64,000 nt of DNA, from NCBI GenBank assembly GCA_046518185.1, contig JBKGRZ010000004.1, positions 372,001 to 436,000 on the forward strand, written 5' to 3'. Positions 41,972 through 51,601 of the stretch are shown piece by piece. Source of the stretch: Scandinavium vulneris_A. GTDB lineage: Bacteria > Pseudomonadota > Gammaproteobacteria > Enterobacterales > Enterobacteriaceae. The number at the start of each line of letters is the position of its first letter. Positions within the stretch are counted from its first letter, which is position 1. The notes under the pieces are model-generated. The model was not told the DNA's origin. It worked only from the letters and a program-made list of their open reading frames with translations, and made no database searches. Both the position numbers and the translations under genes were made by a program.

Positions 41972-42118
41972 ATGGATCGTCACCGACGTCAGTTAACCCT
42001 CTGGCCATCTGCTGCCACTTCTTCCCCACTTATTTATCGCCCCGAGATAGTCTCGCCCGTCTTTGACAGCGCGATGACAACGATTGCGCTTTGCAGGAGC
42101 TACGCATGGAACTCTTAA
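41972..42118 (+). CDS. yoaL: Upstream ORF overlapping yoaE (YoaL-like)
   Basis: A 48-codon frame starts at the ATG at 41972 (MDRHRRQLTLWPSAATSSPL) and ends at the TAA at 42116-42118, 13 bases inside yoaE in another frame. A small ORF named yoaL occupies this position in E. coli and is thought to tune yoaE translation. The assignment rests on position and on the frame being open right across the yoaE start. Its own ribosome site is poor, and a GGGC-ATA-GCCC hairpin (41957-41967) lies just before its ATG. Confidence 0.55.
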   Translation: MDRHRRQLTLWPSAATSSPLIYRPEIVSPVFDSAMTTIALCRSYAWNS

Positions 42119-43668
42119 TGGATCCGTCTATCTGGGTCGGCCTGCTCACGCTGGTTGTTCTGGAAATCGTACTCGGTATTGATAACCTGGTATTCATCGC
42201 GATCCTCGCCGACAAACTGCCGCCAAAGCAGCGTGATAAAGCACGTCTGATTGGCCTCTCATTGGCGCTGGTTATGCGTCTGGGGCTGTTGTCGGTTATC
42301 TCGTGGATGGTGACCCTGACCAAACCGCTGTTCAGCGTCTGGGACTACGCGTTCTCCGGCCGCGATCTGATCATGCTGCTCGGGGGTATTTTCCTGTTGT
42401 TCAAAGCCACTACAGAGCTGCATGAACGGCTGGAAAACCGCCAACATGACGAAGGGCATGGGAAGGGCTACGCCAGTTTCTGGGTCGTGGTACTGCAAAT
42501 TGTGGTGTTAGATGCGGTGTTCTCCCTCGATGCGGTTATTACCGCAGTAGGAATGGTGAACCATCTGCCGGTCATGATGGCGGCGGTGGTGATTGCGATG
42601 GCGGTCATGTTGCTGGCTTCAAAGCCGCTGACTCGCTTCGTCAACCAGCATCCGACGGTGGTTGTACTGTGTCTGAGCTTCCTGCTGATGATAGGTCTGA
42701 GCCTCGTCGCAGAAGGGTTCGGCTTCCATATTCCGAAAGGCTACCTGTACGCCGCGATTGGTTTCTCGATAATTATCGAGCTGTTTAACCAGATTGCCCG
42801 TCGCAACTTTATTCGTCATCAATCTAACGTGCCGCTGCGTGCCCGCACCGCTGACGCCATCCTGCGTCTGATGGGCGGTCGCAAGCAAACGGTGGTTCAG
42901 CATGACGCGGAAAATCCAGTGACGGTTCCGGTCCCGGAAGGCGCATTTGCCGACGAAGAACGTTACATGATCAACGGCGTGTTGACCCTGGCGTCACGCT
43001 CCCTGCGCAGCATCATGACGCCTCGCGGTGAAATTAGCTGGGTGGATGTGAATCTCAGCGTGGATGAAATTCGCCAGCAGCTTCTTTCGTCGCCGCACAG
43101 TCTGTTCCCGGTGTGCCGTGGCGAACTGGATGAGATTATCGGTATCGTGCGTGCTAAAGAGATGCTGGTGGCGCTGGAAGCGGGTGAGGACGTTGCCGCG
43201 ATGGCCTCAGCAACGCCTGCCATTGTGGTTCCGGAAACGCTGGACCCTATTAACCTGCTCGGCGTTCTGCGTCGTGCCCGGGGCAGCTTTGTGATCGTGA
43301 CCAACGAGTTTGGCATGGTGCAGGGCCTGGTTACGCCGCTGGACGTACTCGAAGCGATCGCCGGTGAATTCCCGGATGCGGATGAAACCCCGGAAATTAT
43401 TGCTGATGGTGATGGCTGGCTGGTTAAAGGATCGACTGACCTGCATGCGTTACAGCAGGCGCTCGGTCTGGAACATCTGCTGGGCGATGACGAGGATGAT
43501 ATCGCCACGGTGGCGGGCCTCGCGATTGCCGTCAACGGCCATATCCCACGGGCGGGTGATGTCTTACATGTGACTCCGCTGGAGATAACCATTGTTGAGG
43601 CAAATCCCTATCGCGTGGACCTGGTTCGGGTCGTGAAACAAGCTTCAGGTCACGACGAAGACGAGTAA
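42106..43668 (+). CDS. yoaE: TerC-domain / CBS-domain membrane protein YoaE
   Basis: This 520-residue protein starts at the ATG at 42106 (MELLMDPSIWVGLL) behind GCAGGAG. The N-terminal half is a TerC-type membrane domain with about seven helices and the conserved acidic EIVLGIDNLVFIAIL and LDAVFSLDAVITAVGM motifs. The second half carries paired CBS domains (about 300-430) and a CorC-type C-terminal domain. Metal transport linked to exported metalloproteins has been proposed for the TerC family, but its role here is not proven. The stop is five bases from the convergent pdeD stop. Confidence 0.94.
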   Translation: MELLMDPSIWVGLLTLVVLEIVLGIDNLVFIAILADKLPPKQRDKARLIGLSLALVMRLGLLSVISWMVTLTKPLFSVWDYAFSGRDLIMLLGGIFLLFKATTELHERLENRQHDEGHGKGYASFWVVVLQIVVLDAVFSLDAVITAVGMVNHLPVMMAAVVIAMAVMLLASKPLTRFVNQHPTVVVLCLSFLLMIGLSLVAEGFGFHIPKGYLYAAIGFSIIIELFNQIARRNFIRHQSNVPLRARTADAILRLMGGRKQTVVQHDAENPVTVPVPEGAFADEERYMINGVLTLASRSLRSIMTPRGEISWVDVNLSVDEIRQQLLSSPHSLFPVCRGELDEIIGIVRAKEMLVALEAGEDVAAMASATPAIVVPETLDPINLLGVLRRARGSFVIVTNEFGMVQGLVTPLDVLEAIAGEFPDADETPEIIADGDGWLVKGSTDLHALQQALGLEHLLGDDEDDIATVAGLAIAVNGHIPRAGDVLHVTPLEITIVEANPYRVDLVRVVKQASGHDEDE

Positions 43669-43672
43669 TTCC

Positions 43673-45265
43673 TCACAGAATAACGGGCAGTATATGCCCG
43701 TTATGTTCCTTTGGTGGGGGCGTTCCTCCTGCCAGCCAGCGCGGAAACTCCGCCAACGGCATCGGTTTCGCGTACAAATACCCCTGTAGTATCGGCACAC
43801 CATGGTGCCGCAAATAATGCGCCTGCTGCGCTGTTTCTACCCCTTCTGCCACCAATTCAATATTCAGCCTTTGCCCCAGGGCGATAATAATATCCGTGAC
43901 CGTTGAATTCACCGCATCGGTGCCGATGGCGTTAGTAAAAGATTTATCGATTTTGAGAATATCCGGATGAAGCTGTTCCAGCCAGGAGAGGGCGCTGTTG
44001 CCGGTGCCGAAGTCGTCAATCGCCAGTCGCACGCCTTTACGGTGCAGTTCGCGCACCAGCCGATAATCAACGCCCTGCAAATCATCGCGCTCGGTAATCT
44101 CCAGGACCAGCTGCTGCTGTGGACGTGCGGCAAACCAGAACTGACTCACATCCCGCAGTAGCACTCCCTGTAGAAAGTGACTTGACGCGACGTTGATACT
44201 GATATGGAACTGCGGGCTGGGTGGAAAATAGCCAATCTGGCGCACCGTTTCCGACAGCACGTAGCGAGTCAGGGGCGCAATAAAGTTTTCGCGCTCGGCG
44301 ACGGGAATAAACACGTCCGGGGAAATCCTGCCGAGCCGCGGATTATTCCAGCGCAACAGAATTTCTACGCCGCAACACTGCCCGGTGCGGGTATCAAGCT
44401 GCGGCTGGCAGTAAAGTTCGAACTCACGGCGTTCGATGCCGAGTGCAATCTCCCGGGTAAAGCTCATTCGCCCGGCGGTGGCAATCCACGACACTGCGCT
44501 CAATAGCAGCGCCAGGATTACCGCCAGCGGCGCCTGCGAGGGCAATTCTTCCAGCGCCAGTGCCGCGGCACCGGGGGTCGTCACGCTAACGCTGAAAGGA
44601 AAAAGCGTCGACCGCCGGGTCTCCACTTCTTCATCCCCTGTCAGCTGAAGCGTATCGCTAATTCCTTGCGACTCGCTGTAAAAACGATTTCCGACCGAGA
44701 CGATTACCCGCTGGATCTGCGGTTTCTGTGGGTCAAGCAGTAAAAGACTGAGCAAATGGATATTGATAGTCAGCAACACGCCATCTTCGCCGTCCTGCGA
44801 AACGGGATACCACTGAATCAGGATCGGCGAGCCTTTGATTAACGTTTGATCGGTGGAGAGAAGCAGTTGGGGCTGCGGGTCGGGGAGCGATGGCTGGCGC
44901 TGGCGTAACACCACATCTCGTTCGCCGAACACACTGGAGCAATAGAGGATCCCGGATTTCACTAGCGCAATCGAGCGCAGGGTTTGCAGCGCGGCAGCTT
45001 GTTTACGGATTGGCAGATGCACACTTTCGCAGGATTGCCCCACCAGACCGGCCAGTTCTTGCCGCTCACCGGCGAGAGGAAGCAAAATTTTATCGAGGCT
45101 TTCAACGGCGTGTCCGGCATAGGCATCAATGAGATGCTGATTTAAATCGCGCTGTGAAATAAATCGCAGACCAAAGGTCAGTAGCAAGGTCGCCACAGCG
45201 ACCAACAGGCAGACAATAACGCGCTTACGGCGGTATCCCTTAATCAGATTTTGGGCTGTATGCAT
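43673..45265 (-). CDS. pdeD: Cyclic-di-GMP phosphodiesterase PdeD (YoaD)
   Basis: This 530-residue inner membrane enzyme has a helix at 14-36, a periplasmic CSS-motif domain (about 37-240, GILYCSSVFG and a second cysteine at GQSCESV), a second helix near 245-265 and a cytoplasmic EAL domain. In the EAL domain the signature reads GVEILLRW (E-I-L instead of E-A-L), followed by catalytic IDDFGTGNSALSWL and LKIDKSFT. The substrate-binding acidic residues are kept, so activity is likely. In related CSS-EAL proteins, reduced cysteines activate the enzyme. Confidence 0.93.
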   Translation of the reverse strand: MHTAQNLIKGYRRKRVIVCLLVAVATLLLTFGLRFISQRDLNQHLIDAYAGHAVESLDKILLPLAGERQELAGLVGQSCESVHLPIRKQAAALQTLRSIALVKSGILYCSSVFGERDVVLRQRQPSLPDPQPQLLLSTDQTLIKGSPILIQWYPVSQDGEDGVLLTINIHLLSLLLLDPQKPQIQRVIVSVGNRFYSESQGISDTLQLTGDEEVETRRSTLFPFSVSVTTPGAAALALEELPSQAPLAVILALLLSAVSWIATAGRMSFTREIALGIERREFELYCQPQLDTRTGQCCGVEILLRWNNPRLGRISPDVFIPVAERENFIAPLTRYVLSETVRQIGYFPPSPQFHISINVASSHFLQGVLLRDVSQFWFAARPQQQLVLEITERDDLQGVDYRLVRELHRKGVRLAIDDFGTGNSALSWLEQLHPDILKIDKSFTNAIGTDAVNSTVTDIIIALGQRLNIELVAEGVETAQQAHYLRHHGVPILQGYLYAKPMPLAEFPRWLAGGTPPPKEHNGHILPVIL

Positions 45266-45355
45266 AACTGACGCTCACTTGGCGTTCGCCAACCAAATGA
45301 TTAGCGCCAACAGACCAAGTGTAGTGGGCCGGGGCTAAATTGCGGGGTTTACACA

Positions 45356-45387
45356 AAAAAATCGCCCATCTGTTGCAGATGGGCGAG
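45356..45387 (-). terminator. Intrinsic terminator after sdaA
   Basis: Leftwards, CGCCCATC-TGCAACA-GATGGGCG is followed by ATTTTTTT, immediately after the sdaA stop. Confidence 0.9.
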
Positions 45388-45392
45388 GAGGA

Positions 45393-46757
45393 TTAATCAC
45401 ATTGTACTTTAATGGCCAGACCGCCCCGCGAGGTCTCGCGGTACTTGGCGTTCATGTCTTTGCCGGTTTCGTACATGGTTTCAATCACTTTATCCAGCGA
45501 AACGCGCGGTTCGCTGGTGCGGCGCATTGCCATACGAGCGGAGTTGATCGCTTTCACTGAGGCAATTGCGTTTCGCTCGATGCACGGCACCTGTACCTGG
45601 CCTGCAACCGGGTCACACGTCAGGCCCAGGTTATGCTCCATACCGATTTCCGCTGCCACACAAACCTGTTCCGGGCTCGCGCCCAACAGTTCAGCCAGAC
45701 CTGCTGCTGCCATCGAACAGGCCACGCCCACTTCACCCTGGCAGCCCACTTCGGCACCGGAAATTGACGCGTTCATCTTATACAGCGCGCCGATCGCACC
45801 GGAGGCCAGGAAGTAACGGATGTAGCTTTCCTGCGTTACCGGTTCGATAAAGTGATCGTAATAGGCCAGCACCGCCGGAACGATACCGCAGGCACCGTTA
45901 GTAGGAGCGGTAACCACGCGGCCACCGGCGGCGTTCTCTTCGTTGACCGCCAGCGCGAACATATTGACCCAGTCAATGACCGTCATCGGATCACTGTTGG
46001 TTTTGTCCTGGCTGACCAGCATCCGGCGCAGCGCAGCGGCACGGCGCGGCACGCGCAGTGGACCAGGCAGTACGCCTTCGGTATTCAGACCGCGATCGAT
46101 ACAGGCACGCATGGTCTGCCACACGTCGGCAAAATAGTCTTCAATCTCTTTTTTGCTGTGCAGCGCCAGTTCGTTCTGCATCACCATGCCCGAGAGCGAC
46201 AGGCCGGTCTCTTTGCAGTAATCGAGCATTTCTTTTGCCGATTTAAACGGATACGGGACGGTGACATCGCCGCTCAAATCCTGGCCGAAATGCTCCTCGT
46301 CGACGATGAAACCGCCGCCGATGGAGTAATAGGTTTTGCTGTAAATGACGTTATCGCCGGCGAACGCATGGATGGTCATGCCGTTTTCATGCAGCGACAG
46401 GTTGTCGCTACGAAAACGCATTCCGTCGTCCTGCGGGAAATCAACTTCACGACGACCGTTTGCCAGCAGCAGACGACCGCGGGTTTGTACGTCGCGGATA
46501 AACGCCGGGATCGCGTCAATATCAACGGTCGCAGGCAGATTGCCCGCCAGACCCATGATGATGGCGATATCGGTGTGGTGGCCCTTACCGGTTAATGACA
46601 ATGATCCGTAAACGTCAACCGCCACGCGGGTCACGTCATCGATCAGTCCCTTTTCGACCAGGTCATCGACGAACTGCTTACCGGCCTTCATTGGGCCGAC
46701 AGTGTGGGAAGATGAGGGACCGATCCCCACCTTGAACATGTCGAATATACTAATCAC
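45393..46757 (-). CDS. sdaA: L-serine deaminase I
   Basis: This 454-residue enzyme converts L-serine to pyruvate and ammonia with a [4Fe-4S] cluster. The GTG at 46757 (VISIFDMFKVGIGPSSSHT) has AGGAG eight bases upstream and reproduces the E. coli length; a longer frame upstream is rejected. Cluster and active-site segments include ISGAEVGCQGEVG, GLTCDPVAGQVQVPC and the C-terminal cysteine tail IKVQCD, which in bacterial homologues enters the active site. Confidence 0.97.
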   Translation of the reverse strand: MISIFDMFKVGIGPSSSHTVGPMKAGKQFVDDLVEKGLIDDVTRVAVDVYGSLSLTGKGHHTDIAIIMGLAGNLPATVDIDAIPAFIRDVQTRGRLLLANGRREVDFPQDDGMRFRSDNLSLHENGMTIHAFAGDNVIYSKTYYSIGGGFIVDEEHFGQDLSGDVTVPYPFKSAKEMLDYCKETGLSLSGMVMQNELALHSKKEIEDYFADVWQTMRACIDRGLNTEGVLPGPLRVPRRAAALRRMLVSQDKTNSDPMTVIDWVNMFALAVNEENAAGGRVVTAPTNGACGIVPAVLAYYDHFIEPVTQESYIRYFLASGAIGALYKMNASISGAEVGCQGEVGVACSMAAAGLAELLGASPEQVCVAAEIGMEHNLGLTCDPVAGQVQVPCIERNAIASVKAINSARMAMRRTSEPRVSLDKVIETMYETGKDMNAKYRETSRGGLAIKVQCD

Positions 46758-46930
46758 GCTAACACTCCTGACAGGGTTACCGGAAAGTTCCGATAACGAT
46801 GTTAAAACTGCGCATAGTGTAAGAGGGAACACCGCAGGCAGCTTAACTATTCACATGAATTAAACTAATGCTTCACCTCGAATTTACTAATAGCGTGAAG
46901 TGCAGCACAGCGCCTTATTCCACAGTATAG

Positions 46931-47509
46931 CTAAGGCTTAACGCCAATTTGTAAGGCCAGCTCACGAATAATGCCTGCGGTCATTCCCCAGACAAAATAA
47001 TGCTGATACCAGGAGAGCCATACGCGATGCGAATTGCCCCGGCGGTGAATGTCGAGGGGGTGATAGCGTCCGAGTCGCAGGGCTTCGGCGAGCGGCATTT
47101 CGAAGACTGCCGCGACTTCATCCTCGCTGGCGTGATAATGCAAATCGGGCGGAATAATGCCAACCACCGGCGTGACCTGAAATCCGGTGACGCTGTCGAC
47201 TGGCGGCAGTACGCCGAGAATTTCCACCGATGAGGGTGGGATAGCCACTTCTTCCTGCGCTTCCCGCAGCGCGGCAGCAATTAGCGACGCATCGCTGCTG
47301 TCCACTGCGCCGCCGGGAAACGCCACCTGACCGGCGTGTTTACGCAGCCGGGGCGAGCGTTGGGTTAACAGCAATCCGGGTTCTTCACGACGCACAATCG
47401 GGATCAGCACCGCCGCCTGTCGCTGATTGAGCGACGCCCGCGTTGGCTGCGGGCGTAATAGTTGAAATCGGGCGATAAAATCGTCAAGTTTCATGTCCGG
47501 GTGCTGCAT
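46931..47509 (-). CDS. nudL: Nudix hydrolase NudL
   Basis: This 192-residue protein of the CoA pyrophosphohydrolase-like Nudix subgroup has the Nudix box GGAVDSSDASLIAAALREAQ continuing into EEVAI (near 66-90). It starts four bases after the pabB stop, with CTGGAG in the end of pabB as ribosome site, so the two are co-transcribed. The physiological substrate in E. coli is not settled. Confidence 0.93.
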   Translation of the reverse strand: MQHPDMKLDDFIARFQLLRPQPTRASLNQRQAAVLIPIVRREEPGLLLTQRSPRLRKHAGQVAFPGGAVDSSDASLIAAALREAQEEVAIPPSSVEILGVLPPVDSVTGFQVTPVVGIIPPDLHYHASEDEVAAVFEMPLAEALRLGRYHPLDIHRRGNSHRVWLSWYQHYFVWGMTAGIIRELALQIGVKP

Positions 47510-47512
47510 CGG

Positions 47513-48865
47513 TTAAGACTCCAGTTGCTGCAGAATACGATTCACTTTATCAAACGTTTCCTGATATTCCGCCTGCTCGTCGCTATCGGCCACCACCCCG
47601 CCACCGGCAGAGCAGACAATGTTACCGTCTGCCGCGGTCAGCGTGCGGATGGTAATGCTGGTGTCCATATTGCCGCACAGGCTGATATAGCCAATGCTGC
47701 CGCACCACGCGTTACGCCGATGGGGTTCAAGCTCATCAATGATTTCCATCGCTCTGACTTTCGGCGCACCGGTAATGGAACCGCCGGGGAAGGCGGCGCG
47801 CAGCAAATCGGTCGCGTGCAGGCTGGCGGGAAGTTCAGCAGTAATGGTGCTCACCAGATGGTGCACCGCCGGGAACGGCTCAACCACGAACAGCTCCGGC
47901 ACGCGAACGCTACCGGGCACCGCCACGCGGCCAATATCGTTGCGCATCAAATCGACAATCATCAAATTTTCAGCCCGATCCTTCGGTGAGGCGCGCAGTT
48001 TTTCAGCCTGCTGTCGGTCCTGCTCAGCATCGGGCAGGCGCGGAAGGGTGCCCTTGATAGGACGGGTCTGGATCTGCTGGTTTTCGAGCTGAATAAAGCG
48101 TTCCGGTGACAGGCTCAGCACCGCGCTTGCGTCTAGCCGAATAAAGGCACTGAACGGCGCACGATTGGCCTGATTCAGCAGACAAAATGCCTGCCACTCA
48201 TCGCCGGAATAGTTAGCCTGAAAACGCTGAGCCAGATTGACCTGATAACAGTCGCCGCTGTTCAAATACGCCTGCACCTGGCGAAATTTTGCGCCGTACT
48301 CTTCGCGCGTCATATTGGAATGCCATGGTGACGTCAGGGCAAAGGGCGGGCGTGATTCTGCCTGCTGCGCGACCAGCCAGGCTAAGCGCTGGTGGGGACA
48401 GTCGTGGCTCAACAAGGACACTTTCCGCAACCGGTGGTCGACTATCAACGCCCAGCGATAAATTCCCACCGCCATATCCGGGACGTGCATATCGGCCTGT
48501 GCGTGCTCCGGTAGCGTTTCAAAGCGTCGGCCAAGATCGTAGCCGAACAGACCCAATGCCCCACCCTGAAAGGGGATGTCGGGATGGGGGGGCACGTCAA
48601 GGCCGCATTTATCCAACTCACGTTTGAGTAATGACAACGGGTCATCGGTGGAGTCGAAATCGCCCTCTGCACAGCAGATTCGCGTGGTAATACCGGTGGT
48701 TTCCACAGTAACGACCGGGTCGGCAACCAGGATATCAAAGCGATTATGCGGGTGATCGGCAAAGCCAGAGTGCAGCAGCATCGCCCAGGGGGCGGTGGAA
48801 AGGGGGGCAAAATAGTGTTCAGCGGCGTCGGCGCGCCAGGGCAGAGAAATCACAGCAGGGGACAA
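47513..48865 (-). CDS. pabB: Aminodeoxychorismate synthase component I
   Basis: This is a 450-residue chorismate-using enzyme of folate synthesis; with PabA ammonia it makes 4-amino-4-deoxychorismate. Family motifs include GALGLFGYDLGRRFE, QTRPIKGTLPRL, DLMRNDIGRVAVPG and AFPGGSITGAPKVRAMEII. No ATG fits the E. coli start. The TTG at 48865 (SPAVISLPW) has GAGG at six bases and is chosen; the TTG at 48877 is a close alternative. It forms an operon with nudL and is divergent from yoaH. Confidence 0.95.
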   Translation of the reverse strand: MSPAVISLPWRADAAEHYFAPLSTAPWAMLLHSGFADHPHNRFDILVADPVVTVETTGITTRICCAEGDFDSTDDPLSLLKRELDKCGLDVPPHPDIPFQGGALGLFGYDLGRRFETLPEHAQADMHVPDMAVGIYRWALIVDHRLRKVSLLSHDCPHQRLAWLVAQQAESRPPFALTSPWHSNMTREEYGAKFRQVQAYLNSGDCYQVNLAQRFQANYSGDEWQAFCLLNQANRAPFSAFIRLDASAVLSLSPERFIQLENQQIQTRPIKGTLPRLPDAEQDRQQAEKLRASPKDRAENLMIVDLMRNDIGRVAVPGSVRVPELFVVEPFPAVHHLVSTITAELPASLHATDLLRAAFPGGSITGAPKVRAMEIIDELEPHRRNAWCGSIGYISLCGNMDTSITIRTLTAADGNIVCSAGGGVVADSDEQAEYQETFDKVNRILQQLES

Positions 48866-48954
48866 CTTCGACCTCAATCTGTCTGTTGCCGCCCACTGGC
48901 TAATGTGCAGGCGGCGTGAAATAATAAGCGCCAACAATGTAGCAGGAGTTCACC

Positions 48955-49140
48955 ATGATTTCAGGTTTACCTTCACTTAGCCACGACCAACAGCAAAAAG
49001 CGGTAGAACGCATTCAGGAACTGATGACCCAGGGCTTGAGTAGCGGCGAGGCGATTCAGTTGGTCGCCAAAGAGATCCGCGCCAGCCACACGGGTGAAAT
49101 GATCGTAGCGCGTTTTGAAGATGAGGATGAAGAAGAGTAA
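48955..49140 (+). CDS. yoaH: YoaH family small protein (UPF0181)
   Basis: This is a 61-residue acidic helical protein (MISGLPSLSHDQQQKAVERI) ending in an Asp/Glu-rich tail. Start: the ATG at 48955 behind AGGAG. It closely matches E. coli YoaH (59 residues). Function is unknown. Confidence 0.93.
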   Translation: MISGLPSLSHDQQQKAVERIQELMTQGLSSGEAIQLVAKEIRASHTGEMIVARFEDEDEEE

Positions 49141-49151
49141 ACCCGCAGGTT

Positions 49152-49496
49152 TTACACCGCAGCGACAATCTTAATTTCAACCTTATACTGCGGCTTCATC
49201 AAACCGGCCTGCACGGTGCAACGCACCGGCGCATGTCCGGCAACTACCCACGCATCCCAGGCTTTATTCATCGCAGCAAAATCTGCTTTATCGGCGAGAA
49301 AAATCGTGGCATCGAGGATGCGGGATTTATCGCTGCCCTGTTTTTCCAGAATCGCATCAATCTGCGCCAGAGTGTTCGCCGTCTGCTCAAACGCATCGGC
49401 ATCCAGATTTTCCGGCACGCCGGTGTAGTAGAGGGTCTGGTTGTGGATCACGACATCAGACCAGCGGGCTTCGGCATCAATACGGACAATAGTCAT
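49152..49496 (-). CDS. yoaB: RidA family protein YoaB
   Basis: This is a 114-residue trimeric YjgF/YER057c/UK114 domain protein. The conserved arginine and hydrophobic pocket lie in VAGHAPVRCTVQAGL, and the family deaminates enamine/imine intermediates. The ATG at 49496 (MTIVRIDAEARW) gives the E. coli length; an upstream ATG would add 15 residues foreign to the family. It is convergent with yoaH and divergent from yoaA. Confidence 0.94.
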   Translation of the reverse strand: MTIVRIDAEARWSDVVIHNQTLYYTGVPENLDADAFEQTANTLAQIDAILEKQGSDKSRILDATIFLADKADFAAMNKAWDAWVVAGHAPVRCTVQAGLMKPQYKVEIKIVAAV

Positions 49497-49624
49497 CTTA
49501 GTTTCCTTATTTAACTCCATTTTAGGTGGCAAGAGTGCCACATTGTCGACGGCCCGTCATCAGTTTGGCTGGTACAACGTCCCCCGCACTGACATAATTA
49601 CTGTCCAGATTTACAGGGGGTAGT

Positions 49625-51544
49625 GTGACGGACGATTTTGCAACAGACGGGCAATTAGCCCAGGCGATACCCGGGTTCAAACCCCGCGAACCGCAGCGTC
49701 AAATGGCGCACGCGGTGGCGAAAGCCATCGATGAAACGCGGCCGCTGGTGGTGGAAGCGGGAACCGGTACGGGCAAAACGTACGCCTACCTTGCCCCTGC
49801 GCTGCGGGCGAAGAAAAAGGTCATCATCTCCACGGGGTCGAAAGCGTTGCAGGATCAGCTTTACAGCCGCGATCTGCCGACTGTCGCCACCGCGTTGAAA
49901 TTCACCGGCAGGCTGGCACTGCTCAAGGGCCGCTCCAACTACCTTTGCCTCGAGCGTCTTGAACAGCAAGCGATTGCCGGGGGCGACCTGCCGGTTCAGA
50001 CCCTCAGCGACGTTATCATTTTGCGTAGCTGGGCCAATCAGACCATCGACGGCGATATCAGCACCTGCGTCAGCGTGGCGGAAGATTCCCAGGCCTGGCC
50101 GTTGGTCACCAGCACCAACGACAACTGTCTTGGCAGCGATTGCCCGCTGTATAAAGACTGCTTTGTGGTCAAGGCGCGTAAAAAAGCGATGGATGCCGAT
50201 GTGGTGGTGGTCAACCATCACCTGTTTCTCGCCGACATGGTGGTGAAAGAGGGCGGTTTCGGGGAGTTAATCCCGGAAGCGGAAGTCATGATTTTCGATG
50301 AAGCCCATCAGCTCCCCGACATCGCCAGCCAGTATTTTGGCCAGTCGCTCTCCAGCCGGCAATTGCTCGATATGGCGAAAGACATCACCATCGCCTATCG
50401 CACCGAATTGAAAGACACCCAGCAGTTGCAGAAATGCGCCGACCGTCTGGCGCAGGCAACGCAGGATTTCCGCCTGCAGCTTGGTGAACCGGGCTATCGT
50501 GGCAATCTGCGCGAATTGCTGGCCGACAGCGGCATTCAACGGGCGCTTTTGTTGCTCGATGATGCGCTGGAGCTGTGTTACGACGTGGCGAAACTCTCCC
50601 TGGGTCGTTCGGCCTTGCTTGACGCGGCGTTCGAACGCGCGACCTTATATCGCGCGCGTCTGAAGCGTCTGAAAGAGATTAACCAGCCGGGCTTCAGCTA
50701 CTGGTATGAATGTACCTCGCGCAACTTTACCCTCGCGCTGACCCCGCTCACGGTGGCCGATAAATTCAAAGAAGTGATGGCGCAGAAAAAGGGCAGCTGG
50801 ATTTTTACCTCCGCCACGCTGTCGGTGAACGACGATCTGCACCACTTTACCGAACGGTTGGGCATCAGTGAGGCGGAGTCGCTGCTGTTGCCGAGCCCGT
50901 TTGATTACGCTACACAGGCGCTATTGTGTGTGCCGCGCAATCTGCCGCTGCCCAACCAGCCGGGCGGAGCACGTCAGCTGGCGACTATGCTGCGCCCGAT
51001 GATTGAAGCCAACAATGGCCGCTGCTTTATGCTCTGCACCTCGCACGCGATGATGCGTGACTTGGCGGAACAGTTCCGCGCTATGCTCGACCTGCCGGTG
51101 CTGTTACAGGGCGAAACCAGCAAAGGCCAGCTTTTGCAGCAGTTCGTCAGCGCCGGGAATGCGTTGTTGGTCGCAACCAGCAGCTTCTGGGAAGGGGTGG
51201 ACGTACGCGGGGATGCGCTGTCCCTGGTTATCATCGATAAACTGCCGTTTACCTCACCGGAAGATCCGTTGCTAAAAGCGCGAATGGAAGACTGCCGTCT
51301 ACGCGGGGGCGATCCATTTGATGACGTCCAACTCCCGGACGCGGTGATCACTCTGAAGCAGGGTGTGGGTCGACTGATCCGCGACGTTGACGATCGCGGC
51401 GTGCTGGTGATTTGCGATAACCGTCTGGTGATGCGTCCGTACGGGGCGGTGTTCTTATCAAGTCTGCCGCCGACCCCGCGCACCCGTGATATCAGTCGGG
51501 CCGTGCGTTTCCTTGCCCGTCTCGAAGTGGGTAATTCAGGGTGA
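49625..51544 (+). CDS. yoaA: XPD/DinG-type DNA helicase YoaA
   Basis: This 639-residue superfamily 2 iron-sulfur helicase starts with GTG at 49625. Motifs: Walker A EAGTGTGKTYAYL (about 41-53), an Fe-S cysteine set between Walker A and B (NYLCLERL, DNCLGSDCPLYKDCF), the DEAH box IFDEAHQLPD and motif VI region QGVGRLIRDVDDRG. In E. coli YoaA binds the HolC subunit of DNA polymerase III and helps replication past damage. It is upstream of tsaB. Confidence 0.95.
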   Translation: MTDDFATDGQLAQAIPGFKPREPQRQMAHAVAKAIDETRPLVVEAGTGTGKTYAYLAPALRAKKKVIISTGSKALQDQLYSRDLPTVATALKFTGRLALLKGRSNYLCLERLEQQAIAGGDLPVQTLSDVIILRSWANQTIDGDISTCVSVAEDSQAWPLVTSTNDNCLGSDCPLYKDCFVVKARKKAMDADVVVVNHHLFLADMVVKEGGFGELIPEAEVMIFDEAHQLPDIASQYFGQSLSSRQLLDMAKDITIAYRTELKDTQQLQKCADRLAQATQDFRLQLGEPGYRGNLRELLADSGIQRALLLLDDALELCYDVAKLSLGRSALLDAAFERATLYRARLKRLKEINQPGFSYWYECTSRNFTLALTPLTVADKFKEVMAQKKGSWIFTSATLSVNDDLHHFTERLGISEAESLLLPSPFDYATQALLCVPRNLPLPNQPGGARQLATMLRPMIEANNGRCFMLCTSHAMMRDLAEQFRAMLDLPVLLQGETSKGQLLQQFVSAGNALLVATSSFWEGVDVRGDALSLVIIDKLPFTSPEDPLLKARMEDCRLRGGDPFDDVQLPDAVITLKQGVGRLIRDVDDRGVLVICDNRLVMRPYGAVFLSSLPPTPRTRDISRAVRFLARLEVGNSG

Positions 51545-51601
51545 ACTGTGTTAATATGCGCGCCATTTTGTTGACCCGCTATTGCGAGAGCGCGACGTCC
51601 T

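Noticed and set aside
43669..43715. AACGGGC/GCCCGTT hairpin as yoaE terminator
   Set aside because: It lies within the pdeD coding end and lacks a T tract; not strong enough to list.
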